NCBI GenBank assembly: GCA_028023455.1
Contig: JAQFVV010000036.1
Coordinates: 6,755,576-6,819,575 of the forward strand
Length of the DNA: 64,000 nucleotides
Source of the DNA: Epiperipatus broadwayi
Taxonomy: Eukaryota > Onychophora > Udeonychophora > Euonychophora > Peripatidae
Direction: 5' to 3'
The notes beneath the pieces are model-generated. The model did no database searches and was not told the origin of the DNA. It saw only the letters and a list, made by a program, of their open reading frames with translations. The translations under genes were made by a program, and so were the position numbers. This document shows positions 39,401 to 51,400 of this stretch, in pieces (positions within the stretch are counted from its first letter, which is position 1; every line of letters starts with the position of its first letter).

Positions 39401-42400
39401 TCCATGGTTTTAAGTATATATTCTATTCCATTGCATGTCTTAATTTTCTTTCATTCAAATGAATCTCCTGATTTTTTTTTAATAGAAAATGTTTATTAAA
39501 ATCTTTTTTTTTAAGACTGCTTTGTGATTTTACGCATATACTCTTACAAATTTTACTTTATCCATCTGTTGTCCTGAATAGCTTAGCATAGTGACAGAAA
39601 GACTGACTCTAAGGCTCAATATTAATAGATTGCGACTCCAATTCTGTCTTCCTGCGTTTGATGTTTTTATGAATTCCTGAGCAATAAAACTATTCAATGT
39701 TTATTTTATTTTAACCTGTCTGTTGAATCAATATCTTCATTTGTTCAGTATGTGTAAAATGCAGTTTAAATGCATTGAAAGCATCTTTCCTTATTAAAAT
39801 TGCTTTGTGATTTTCAGCAAATAATTTTATCAAATTCATACTATTTTCTCTAATAATGCAATCGGCATCGTCTGTGAAAATGTTAGAAACATGGAGAAGT
39901 AAACAAAAATTCACAATTATTTACAATAACTACTAATAATGGAATGAAACTATTAGTGAATGATATTGACTCAGGAACTTTTTAAATGAGCATAGCCCGA
40001 ATATTGTTAAAGGTCATTTGTGTCTACTGCAGAAAGCAAAGAGGAATTGTTTATATAAGTACAGCTTTTGAATAATCAAGGTGATCTTGAAGTGAGCTTC
40101 TAATAATAACTCCTAATAATATAGATGATCTGATATGATGTAATAATTTTTGTTAAATGCTTAGCGCTAGCCGCAAATTAAATTAAAGGTGAATGCATTC
40201 CAATACAAAAATATGATTTTCAGTAATGAGAATAATGTCAAATTCTATGGTCAGTTTTAATCACATGATGCTTCTACGGATTAATTTATTTTCTATGATG
40301 CTATTTCTTAATCTCATGGATAATGCTTAATGTATTAAGTCCTTTTTTTTTTTTTACTTTCTCTTAACAATCATTGTAATATAAGTATTCACAATTTCAA
40401 CTTTTTAGTATTTAAGATAAAAATGATTATTTCACATTTTAATACCTTAATTTATTTTTTATCTTTGTAATTTATTTCCATTAATAATTTTATCCATTTA
40501 AGAATGATTAATAATTCTGTTTATGAGTTGTATTTATTAGTAGGTTTCTGTTCTAAATATGCATTTTTTTATTTAATATTTGCTCTAATTAATTACAATT
40601 ATTGCATTAAATTTTAATTATTTTAATCAAAATATATATATATATGTTTAATTTAACACCATTTTATGTGTACCTACTTTTTTTTTTTTTAGAGAGAATA
40701 CTATGCTACTCATCAATATTTTTTATCCAAGCGTTCCCTGTATTTAGTTGTATGGAAGATTACTAGCGGAGAAAAAGGAGTTAATGAAATTCTTCAGTGG
40801 CTTGTTAACATTCAGGTTGTTCAGTATTCTTCCCCCCCCCCCCCCACAAGAAATTAATATTAGGCATTAAATTTTAATTTTATTAATTATTTTTTGTTAA
40901 CTTAATTTAGGCTAGAGCTCCTAATTCACCTGTTTTGATTGTTGGAACCCATTTTGATGAAGTTAAAGAGAAAAAATATCCACCTACATTCTCTGATGAT
41001 TTGCAACAATTAATTAGAGAGAAGTTTATTAACATGGTTGATCCAGATAAATGTGGATTACCACATGTAATTGATACAATTGAAATCAGTTGCAAGACCA
41101 AACATAATATCAAACAACTGTGTCATTTAATTTACAATACAGTATTTGAATTAAGATCTCCTGGTAAGATTTTTTTTTTTTTAATATATTTGCACTACAA
41201 AAGCTTCCATCTTTAGATTTATGTGCTCAGTTTTTTTATTGTTCTTGTTTAAGCTTTTAACTGCTTATTTATTTTATTTTAATACTTTGTATTATTGTTA
41301 TTATTATTATTATAGTTATAACCATGTTTTTATGATAAATTATGTATAGGCAATATTAGAATTATACAATGCTAAGTAATATAATTTGTAGTACTGAACT
41401 TTTCAAGTGCCATCTATATTAAATTCAATATCTCATAACACCTTAAAAATTGTTTTTAATATATATTTATATACATTTGTATCACATATAATCCTTCTAA
41501 ACACTTCTTCCTTTCCTTTATTTCTGCTATCTTCATATACAATATTGCCATTCAAATAATTCTTCTTACTCTTTTTTCAGCAAAAAATTATTATTATTAT
41601 TAGAGTTTCGATTGTACCTTGCAGTCTTCATCAGATCTACAAAATTCAAATACACATAACAATATAACCATTGCATAATACATTTCATATTTTATATAAA
41701 TTTATCAATTCTCAAAATTATTAATTTTCTCTTAATTTCTTAAAATTCTTTAATACATATTATATTTCTTATATACAATTACTTTTCTAATTTTTAATTA
41801 TTATTTATTCTTTCCTATCTTCCTATTATTCTAATATCCATAATATTTTATTTTATACATATTATCTATTTTATACATCATACACTAACCTTATCTTTTT
41901 TACTACCCCAACCTTATTACCCTTATTACTATTAATTAAATTACTAGTAGAAAATGGAGATTAGAGAGAAGTAGAAGAAGAGAATAAGGTAACATCTATG
42001 TGTAATAATTGAGATAATAATAAGATAAAAAATGTGTGAAGTATAAATAGATAAAATTAAAAGATAAGAAGAATAAAGAATGATATATTAATAGTAATAA
42101 GGGTAATAAAGTTGGGGTAGTAAAATAGATAAGAATAGTGTATGATGTATAAAAGATAATATGTATAATATAAAATATTATGGATATTAGAATAATAGGA
42201 AGATAGGAAAGAGTAATTAATAATTAAAAATTAGAAAAGTAATTGTATATAAGAGATATAATATGTATTAAAGAATTTTAAGAAGTTCGTAAAAAAATTA
42301 TAATTTTGAGAATTGATAAATTTGTATAAAATATGAAATGTATTATGTAATGATTATATTGTTGTGTATTTGAATTTTGTAGATCTGATGAAGACTGCAA

Positions 42401-45400
42401 GGTACAATCGAAACTGTAATAATAATAATAATAAAAAGTTTTTGCTGAAAAACGTGCAAGACGAATTATTTGAATTGCAATATTGTATCATGTATCAATA
42501 TTTATTGTTGACTTAATTTTTTTGAAATCCTAATATTTTAAATTACATTACAGGGTATTCAATCTGTCAATTAAACTCTTACTTGTTAATCAGTTTCCTA
42601 TTAAAAGATATAACTGAATCTAAAGAAAAGTCTAGGTTGTATTTTATTTAAAGTCAAATATGAAACCTGCTCAAAACAAATTCAATCATATCTTCCCAAT
42701 GAAGCAATGGAGATTGTTGGGATATGCTTCTTTCATGAGAATCGTGCTTAAATTCATGCTAAAATACTTTGAAATATGCTTCTTTTTATCATCTTCAAAT
42801 GTCCAAGCTAACAAAGATATGTTCTTGCAATTGTAAATTCTATATTATCACATCCAATAAGTTGGAAAACATACTTACTGATATTATTATATTCTTGGTA
42901 ATATATCTTTTAAATATTACAGCATAACGTTAAGTGATATTCATTGTTTTTATGTCATGTTGCTATGGATTCTACTCATTTTTATATAATAAATTTGGCA
43001 TAATAAAAACCTGTTGCAGATAATTTAGGTGATGTAGTTTTAATCATATCCTGAAATAGTTTCTTCTTTAATTTGATAAATATTCAATATAGTAGAAATT
43101 GTGCTGTATTTAAATGTCCACATTTCTGGCTAAAAAGCTATCAAGATATTTAAACTTATCCACATTTTTCAGCTGATAACTATCTATTGTAATAGTTGCT
43201 GAAGATATTTCTTATATTACTGGATGATGAAGCATCCAGGGGGTTTTGAACATTCACTATAACACCAATTTATTGTAGGTAATTTCAAAATATTAAGAAT
43301 ATTCTATAGATAATTCTTTGAAATGGCATGAGAGAATTTCTATGCATCTAAAGCATGATCATAAAGTTTTTGTTTTTGTCTTTGCTTCAAATCCAAAACT
43401 ATTGCTATTAAATGTATATCACATATCATTGTCTAATTTGTGAAGCTGTTTGTAAACTATTTCAAAAATCACTATCATAAAAATGGAAGACAATGTTGGA
43501 ATTAATACATATCGCTACCTAACACTAATTTTCATTTCAATAGCTTCAGATTTTCCATTACTTAGTAATAATGCTACATAATAGGAATAAAATTCCATGG
43601 ACAATTAACTATTTTCAATTGTCACAAAATTTGATTAACTGGTCAAATATTGTAAGATTCTTTTTATCACTGTTAATATTTTATTATTAAAGATTAATAT
43701 TAAATTAAAGCATAGCAAATGTTAAGGTTATTTCTATGATCTAAGGAGATGAAATGAGAGTCTTAAAGAAAGTTAATTACATTGTATTTTGGTTTCAAGT
43801 TGATTATTTATATTAGTTTCACAGCAAGAGGCGTATTGAAAATCCATACTATGCTTTAATTGATCATTCAATCCACATAATAGATTTTTATTATTTTTAG
43901 CTATCAAGTAAAGAATCTTTTACTAATGATGTTTTTTTTCAATATAAATAAGATTAATTCTGAATTTTATGCCATTTAGCCCTACTGCAATGAAACACGA
44001 ATGATATCAAGATAATAGAAAATTGTATCAATGATGAATGAATAAAAAACACTAAACGTAACAAACAAGCACTTTTTATTGGTTGATTATAATCTTTTAT
44101 AAGAGATTTTTGAATTGATCAGTCTATTTTCTATAGAACCACATTTGAAGAATTGTGCTTTTATCGAACAGTGTTTTATTGTCTTTTAATTCCATTTAGT
44201 TCCTTTAGGGCATTTGTTTTTCATGTGTTGGAAGTTGATTTCTAATTTTGTGATTCTTAATTTATATTAATAATTTTAAATTTTGAAGTGGAGAATATGA
44301 AATTTAAATAGCAATTTAACATCAATGTTGCCAAAAAGTAATAAGCGTTAAAATTAGCCTATGGAATAAAAATTTTAAACCAGTGTCAAAATATCCTTAA
44401 AATTAAAAAATATTTAGAAAACTGTCTAAAAGTAATGTTATGGCGGTGAAGTACAAACACTAATAGTTTAAAGCTACTTTCTCCTTTTCAAAACTTAAGA
44501 TGGAGGAGCACTTAAATATTTAGATTCTAGTATTATTTTTTATTTTAGAAATATTTCGGATAAACATTAAAAAATTGATAATATCTTAAATTTAATTGTG
44601 TTAATAATAAATAAAAAATAATATTAGTAATAATTGTATACTCAGGTGTGCAGGAGTTCAAGTGACATTTGAGTATGAAATTAATATATAAGAAACAATA
44701 ATTTCATAGAATACATCAAACTGTAATGTTTTGCTTTTCTCAGCTGGGAATTGATCCAGAATTCTTTAGTTTTGAGACCATTCCTATGCTAATCCATGCA
44801 GGATAATTAAATCAATTAGATTTGATAATTTATAAAAGCTGAAAAATAATAATAGGATGTTTTCAACAACATTTATCAAGTAAATAATTATTGACATGTG
44901 TTTGATTGATGTGCTGTTCCAAAACTTGATACATAAAGACCTATATATAGAATATATGCATTTGTTTGATGAGGGTGATCAGTGAAATCAATAGCTATTT
45001 TATAAAAATTTGACTAAAGAAGAAAGTGAAAATTTACTTAGGAAAACATACTTTTATATTATTCATGAAATAATGGTTCAGTGGTGCTACATTGAATGGT
45101 ATTTTAATAGTACACATCTTATATGATGTCATTTTTGATTAACTATCAAGTATTTGTCAGTTTATAAGGATAATCTTTATAATGTGTGGTAATACAATTT
45201 TGTTTCATGTCATTTTTTGATCAGACGTTATATGGCCAAAGCAAAGGATGTTTATGTGAAAATAGATGAGTGCTCAAAATGTGACTTTGTAAATGGAATA
45301 AAACATGGTTACTTAATGTTTTGAGAGAGAAATTGTGACTCCTCCCAGAGAAAATGTAAATTTCAATATTTCTATTGATAATGTGACAGCTAAAGAATAT

Positions 45401-48400
45401 TTAATGATTATTAAACTAAATAATAACAGTTAAATACGGTTTCTGCAGAAGAATTTAATGACATAACTGCTATAAGTGATTAAGTGGACTTCATTATAAA
45501 GTCAAGGAACTCATGATCTCAGAAATTGTACAGTATTTAAATATTTGATAGCAGTGTGTGTATATTTAGTAATACATAAGAACCCAATCAAAAGAGTAGT
45601 GTTCTAGTGAAATTATTTAGGAATTATAATGAAATAAAAATGGATCAGAGGTACAAATTTGTAAAGAAATTCCTAAAGAAAAAAAAGTACTGATTTTTTA
45701 AATATGAAAATATTTAATATAGAAGGCTGTAACAGCTATGGCAGGATTCTCTTAAAAATCGTAAAGATAATAATCATATTATCAAGATGATTAACTAAGT
45801 AATGAGACATATTCATGACAATGCAGATACTCTGATTATCTCTAAGGAGAATCTTTCTTTGAAAAATCAAAGATGTATCTTATATCATCTCTGGGATTTT
45901 TTTCTAAAGGCAAAAAAATGTGATGACTTGATTATGATTTTTTTTTTTTTAGTATCTAGTTTTGAAAATCTTAAATAATTTTTTGGGAATGTGAAATATA
46001 CAAAGTTTCATAATCTTAATCATTTTTAATGATTGATATATTACTATATTCTTAAATATATAAATTACTATTCATTAGGAGGCTGATGAGAGTAAGTGAT
46101 TTGTTTAGATGATGCACATAATCATATAATAGCTACAATATCAGCTGATTATTACTTTATAAGAAATAGTAGAAGTAACATGGAAGTTTTGGCATAGATA
46201 AAGACATATACATAAAATGTATCATGAATTGTGTTGAAGTTTATGTGATTTCAATGAGACGCTACAGTGATGAATGTTAAGCTATATATTTATAGTGGTT
46301 TATGGTTTGGCAGAATCCTATAAAACATGCTTAGAAAAGTCATATTAAATATAAACTAATTTATACTTAATTGTTTATAGGTCTTTTGAACTACTTTTGA
46401 TTATGATATTTGATATTGTTTTTGAACTATAAAGTAAATTTTTAATGTTGACCTGTAACCTATTGATAAGTCTAAAATTCTGGTGTTGTGCTCAAATTTA
46501 TCTGCTTAATTAGTTGTTATTGATATTATACTTTAGTTGAATTATCTTAACTTGTTAGAATGTATAATACTTTATTTAACTTGTGAAGGATATTAATGTT
46601 TGTTGTCTTAATTTGTTGAAATATATAATAGTTTATTTAATTTGTGAAGAATATTAATGATTTAACCACTAAACATCACATGTATAGAGAGTTTAGCTTC
46701 TATGTAATATTAAAAATTGTTGTTAATATTTGCTATTGAAGCAATAAGGAGTCTGTCATACATGAAGCAATAATTAGTTGTTGTTGCGAGAAATATTTGA
46801 ATGTGTGAAGGAACATGACGATAATCAAGTTTTGAGTGTATTTGGCAGTTATAAGCAGATTTTACATTGAATCATTGATTTGATCCTAAAATTTTTAAGA
46901 ATAGAATTTGGGTGATAAAAGCTCTTCTAAGAATCCACCTGATTAGGCTTATTTTTATTGTTGATACTTCTACCGAAGAAGCCTTTTGACTAGAACCTCA
47001 TCATATTCTAATGTTTTCCTGAGATTAGACTATGCTACCATGCTTGAATCAAATAGAGTCGATCTTTCTTTATTAGAATTGGTCTTAATTTATATCTGAA
47101 TTTTCTATTTATAATTTGCAACATAAATATTAACTTATTAGATCAGCAATATGATTAATTTATTATATAATTTGTGAACCCTCTAAGACTGATGTATTAT
47201 ACACAGAAAAGAATGACATCAAGAGAAAAATCAAGGAAACTTGTTTTATCACCAGTATTATCAACTCAATAAATGGAATGGTTTGCCATTTCCAGAAAAT
47301 GGATAATATAGGAGATAGTTTTGCATGCACTTGCATATAATGACATTAATAATCTAAAGAGGCTATGATTATGGAGACAAAACTCTGAAAGCGCTTAGTC
47401 TGCAGAAATTATGATATAGAAAGCCTACAGAAATTATTATTTAGAAAAGTTTCACCGCAACACATCAGCGTATTATTAATTAATGTATTTAGTAAATATG
47501 TAAGTAATCAAATAAAAACCAAAAATGGTTTTTAATTTTGTTTTTGTTTTTAAAAAATTACATATTGGTTGTTAACAGTTTTTTATATGATGATGTCCAG
47601 TGGAGTTAAATATTATTTTGCTTTTATTGAGACATTTAGAAAACAATTTTTTAAGTTGATAAGAAATTGGCACTTACAATTATCTGCTAATAGTGACTTC
47701 AGTTATTTGGAGATTATTCATATGGAAAAAGATTAGTAGATGAATAGTTCTTTAAAGGAGCTGATCATCATTCTGTTTATGTGGGTTTTTTAATAATGAT
47801 TCAGAATTTTTGGTGGGAACATTCACCTCCTAATCTTCTCTCCATAAACTATGTTTCTTGGAGAAAGGAAAATCTAAAACAAAACAATAAACATCTTTTA
47901 TTTATGAAATTTCTGCATAAATTTATTGCATATTTATAGGTAGCAAAGAACGACTTTTGGAACAAAAAATTCCTGCCACTTATCTTGCCCTTGAAGAAGC
48001 AGTTGGACATCTGGCTGAAAAACGAAGAGCTCATAATAAAGATCCTGTACTTCATGCTGATCATTATAGGTAAGTAGGACAACCTGGAAAATCTATTAGT
48101 GACAACTTTGTTTATTTTATTAATGTATATACATTAATACATCTATATATGAGCTATATTCAAGAAAATTCAAACCAAATGACAGGAGCAGTTGCTTCAA
48201 CCTTTCATGAGATCAAAATAACTAAATCTTATCATTAAAATCATACTTTATTTTCTGCTATCTATTTTTTTTTTTTATTCATCACATTTTTTTCCATAAA
48301 GATCTCTTAATACTTCTTGCTGTTTAAGTGCAATCAATCCAAATTTTTAGGCATTATTAAATCTTATATAAAATACTTATTTTCTTATTTATTCTTTTTC

Positions 48401-51400
48401 AAACCCTTAATATTTATAATGTTATCTTTATGACCACCGGCAACCTAGCTACACATGTATAAGTCAGTAAATGGGTATCTAGAATGAGTTTGCGAATGGG
48501 TATCATTACATTGACTATTAAATATAATACATTTGTAGTTTGATATGATTTCAACACAGTCGTAGGTGGTTAGAATATGCATTTCTTTTACCAATGCTGA
48601 GCGTGGCTTTCAAAATTTAAACAATTTTTTTATAGCCTAATCTTGGCTTAATAACGTGAGCTATTTTCACATGTGATCTCTTTTAGCCAAATAAATTTCT
48701 TCCTTTATACACAGTGTACATTTAACCGTTGGTATTCTGACTTTAACTTTTTTGTTTCATCTTTTCTAATTCAATATCTTAGATTATTATTAGCATTACT
48801 AGTCTGCTCCACCATTTTGTTTCCTTTTTTTGTTTTTTCTTTAGGAAATATCTATTTTTCTATAATTTTTTATCTCGTAATTAATGTGGATCTCAATGTT
48901 CAGTAGAATTTAAAAAAATTATTTAACCATCTGCAATTTCATCTATGCCATCTTTGTTCAGTTGAATTTAATAAAAATGGTCTTTATAGTATGTATAGTG
49001 GTTATTATATTTGAGTGCTACTCCCATTATATGGAGTTCGAATCCAGAATAGGCAAATCTTGGAAATTTTGTAAGTCACACTAGGTTTACAATCAACTTA
49101 GCTACACATATATGGGTATTCCATCATCAGATTTTCAATCATATAGATGGGTGAAGAGTTGGAGGGTGGAGTAGATTGAAGCCTGTCCATTAAAGTTTGA
49201 AGATTTGCTATTTTAATATAAACCAAGCAATGAATTTAAAATATCTTCTGCACATTTTTTCTTTTCAAAGTAGTTCATAATTTTGCATATATGTAAATGA
49301 ATACATCAAACTTCTTTTAAAAACTTGTTTTTTATATGACTATAATAAAAATACAACCAACATTTCAACTATTTTAAAATATAGTCTTTTTTCAAGGAAC
49401 ACTAAAAAATAAAATACAAATATATAATAATAAATATCACATATTCCAAACAAATGCAAAAACATTAAAAAATACCAAAAAAATCTCTTTACCTCAATAC
49501 CTTTTCTATTATTGATTACGTTGAGATTGTTTGTAATAGAAAAGATGTTGAGGCAAAGAGAATTTTTTAGTTTTTTTTTAATGTTTTGCATTTGTTTGGA
49601 ATATGTGATATTTATTATTATATATTTGTATTTTTATTTTATTTTTTAGTGTTCCTTGAAAAAGACTATATTTTAAAATAGTCGAAACATTGGATATATT
49701 TTTATTTTTATTATAGTCATATTAAAAACAAGTTGTTAACAGAAGAAGTTTGGTATATTCATTTACATATATAAAATGAGCACTAATTATATATATTTGT
49801 GGGAGATGCTCGACCAGCTGATGAGTGCTGGTTCAGCATGAAATACATATATTGGAGATCATTTATCTTTTCCACATGTGTGTAGTCGTGGGTATCAGTT
49901 ATATGAGATAGAGTGGATAGCTGAGGAGAGCTTGAAAGTCTGTGTTCAAATCCCCTATATTACATCTAAACTCCAAGTATATTAATTATTTCTGTATTTG
50001 AATATTACATATATTGGTTAGTAAATGAGTGTATAGATACTGTTAACTAGAAAGTAACAGTCCCAAGTTAATCAGTTGCTGAGATGAATATCAGTGTGGT
50101 GACCGTAAAAAAGGAATACATTTGTAATAAGTTATGGTTTCAATACAATTGTAGGTTAGGTGTTTTACTTCTATAAGTACTGACCATAGTTTAACTTTAA
50201 TCATTATATTTTTTTTTTCAGCACTCATTATTATTTTGTGTGTATATATATATATTTACCCACAAACAATTTTATTTTGGAAACTAATGTATCCTAAAAA
50301 ATAATTCATTATGTATTCATGACACATGAGAATCATTCAATATTTATTGTAAAGTTGACTGTTACACGAATTAAATTTATATCGCCTAAGCTTATATAAT
50401 AGTAGCATGAGTTGATGAATTCGTATTGTAGTGGTGGCTTTATAATTAAATATTTACATCATAAATTAGAATGTTACTTAGTAGAATTCTTCACAGAAAT
50501 TTAATAATATGCAATATATATATTTTTAGGTAATTTAGTTATAAAATTATCTAAGATGATGACTGCAAAATATGTTCAAAAGAAACAGAAGATAAAACTG
50601 AAACATTTCACTGTAATAGCAGAATAGGGGTAGGATCTCCATTATTAAATAACAGTCACTGATAAAGAAGTAGATTTTTTGTTTTACTTGCAAATATATA
50701 AGTGATTTAAACTGGATTCCAAGAGATTGTAAAAGATCCAGAAAGAGACCACGTGAGATGGATGGATGAAATAAGAAAGTGTGCAGGGGTGATGTGGAGA
50801 AGGAGAGACCTTCATCCTGCAGTGGATTGATGAGTGGTTGATGATGATGATGATGATGACATAAGTGACAAAATGATATGTTTCGTTTATGTAGAGTAGA
50901 CAAAAAGTTATATTCCTGTAATATTGTTTATTAATGCAGTTATATTTCATTAATATTTTGTTAATGCAATTAATTGACCATAAAAAAATTTAAAAAAAAA
51001 CAAGACCCAGGTATTATATTAAATGTAATCACAAGCAATGGAGTAATATTAATTAAATTTTCCATAATTTGGCAGTTTGTACTATCCTGATGAAATAATA
51101 AAAATTCCTATTTAAATTTTCATGATTTCAAATGATCAAACCAGCATTTTTTACAATTTTTTTTATCTATAATATCGTGATAAATTTTTTAAGGCATAAT
51201 TTTTATTAATCATCTTAAATATACAGATATTTGTAAAATAATATAGGCGCTATTGCACCTGAACGCAAAGCTACTTTATACTTAAAACAAAATAAAATTA
51301 TATTATTCTGCAAGTGCTTTCAAGAGACGTGCTCTCATCTTCATAGTTCTAAGTGAATTAATTATATGCAATTATTCAAAGTTCAAGTTAATTGCTCCAT

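Larger units (their letters stand above)
35087..40692 (+). other. intron 8 (5.6 kb)
   Basis: Contains a palindrome with 16-bp flanking repeats (35122-35383), a mariner copy split by a family A element (36318-37650) and AT-rich remainder. 37700-40690 has only simple repeats ((TA)n near 38995) and a weak tRNA-like stretch near 39580-39690, with no gene. Confidence 0.65.
41164..47939 (+). other. intron 10 (6.8 kb)
   Basis: Contains the 0.95-kb palindrome (41537-42488), a decayed antisense LINE (about 42600-43700) and a short family A piece (46660-46690). 43750-47930 is AT-rich. Around 45220-46000 there are relics reading like coding sequence (AKDVYVKIDECSKCDF; LSLKNQRCILYHLWDFF) with many stops, of unknown origin. 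Confidence 0.55.

Noticed and set aside
39580-39690. tRNA-like head (TAGCATAGTGACAGAAAGAC ... GCGACTCCAATTC)
   Set aside because: Resembles a SINE head but the B box is poor and no second copy was found in the window.
45220-45330. AKDVYVKIDECSKCDF, reminiscent of an integrase zinc-binding segment
   Set aside because: Only one short stretch; the upstream His pair and the downstream integrase core are not visible.
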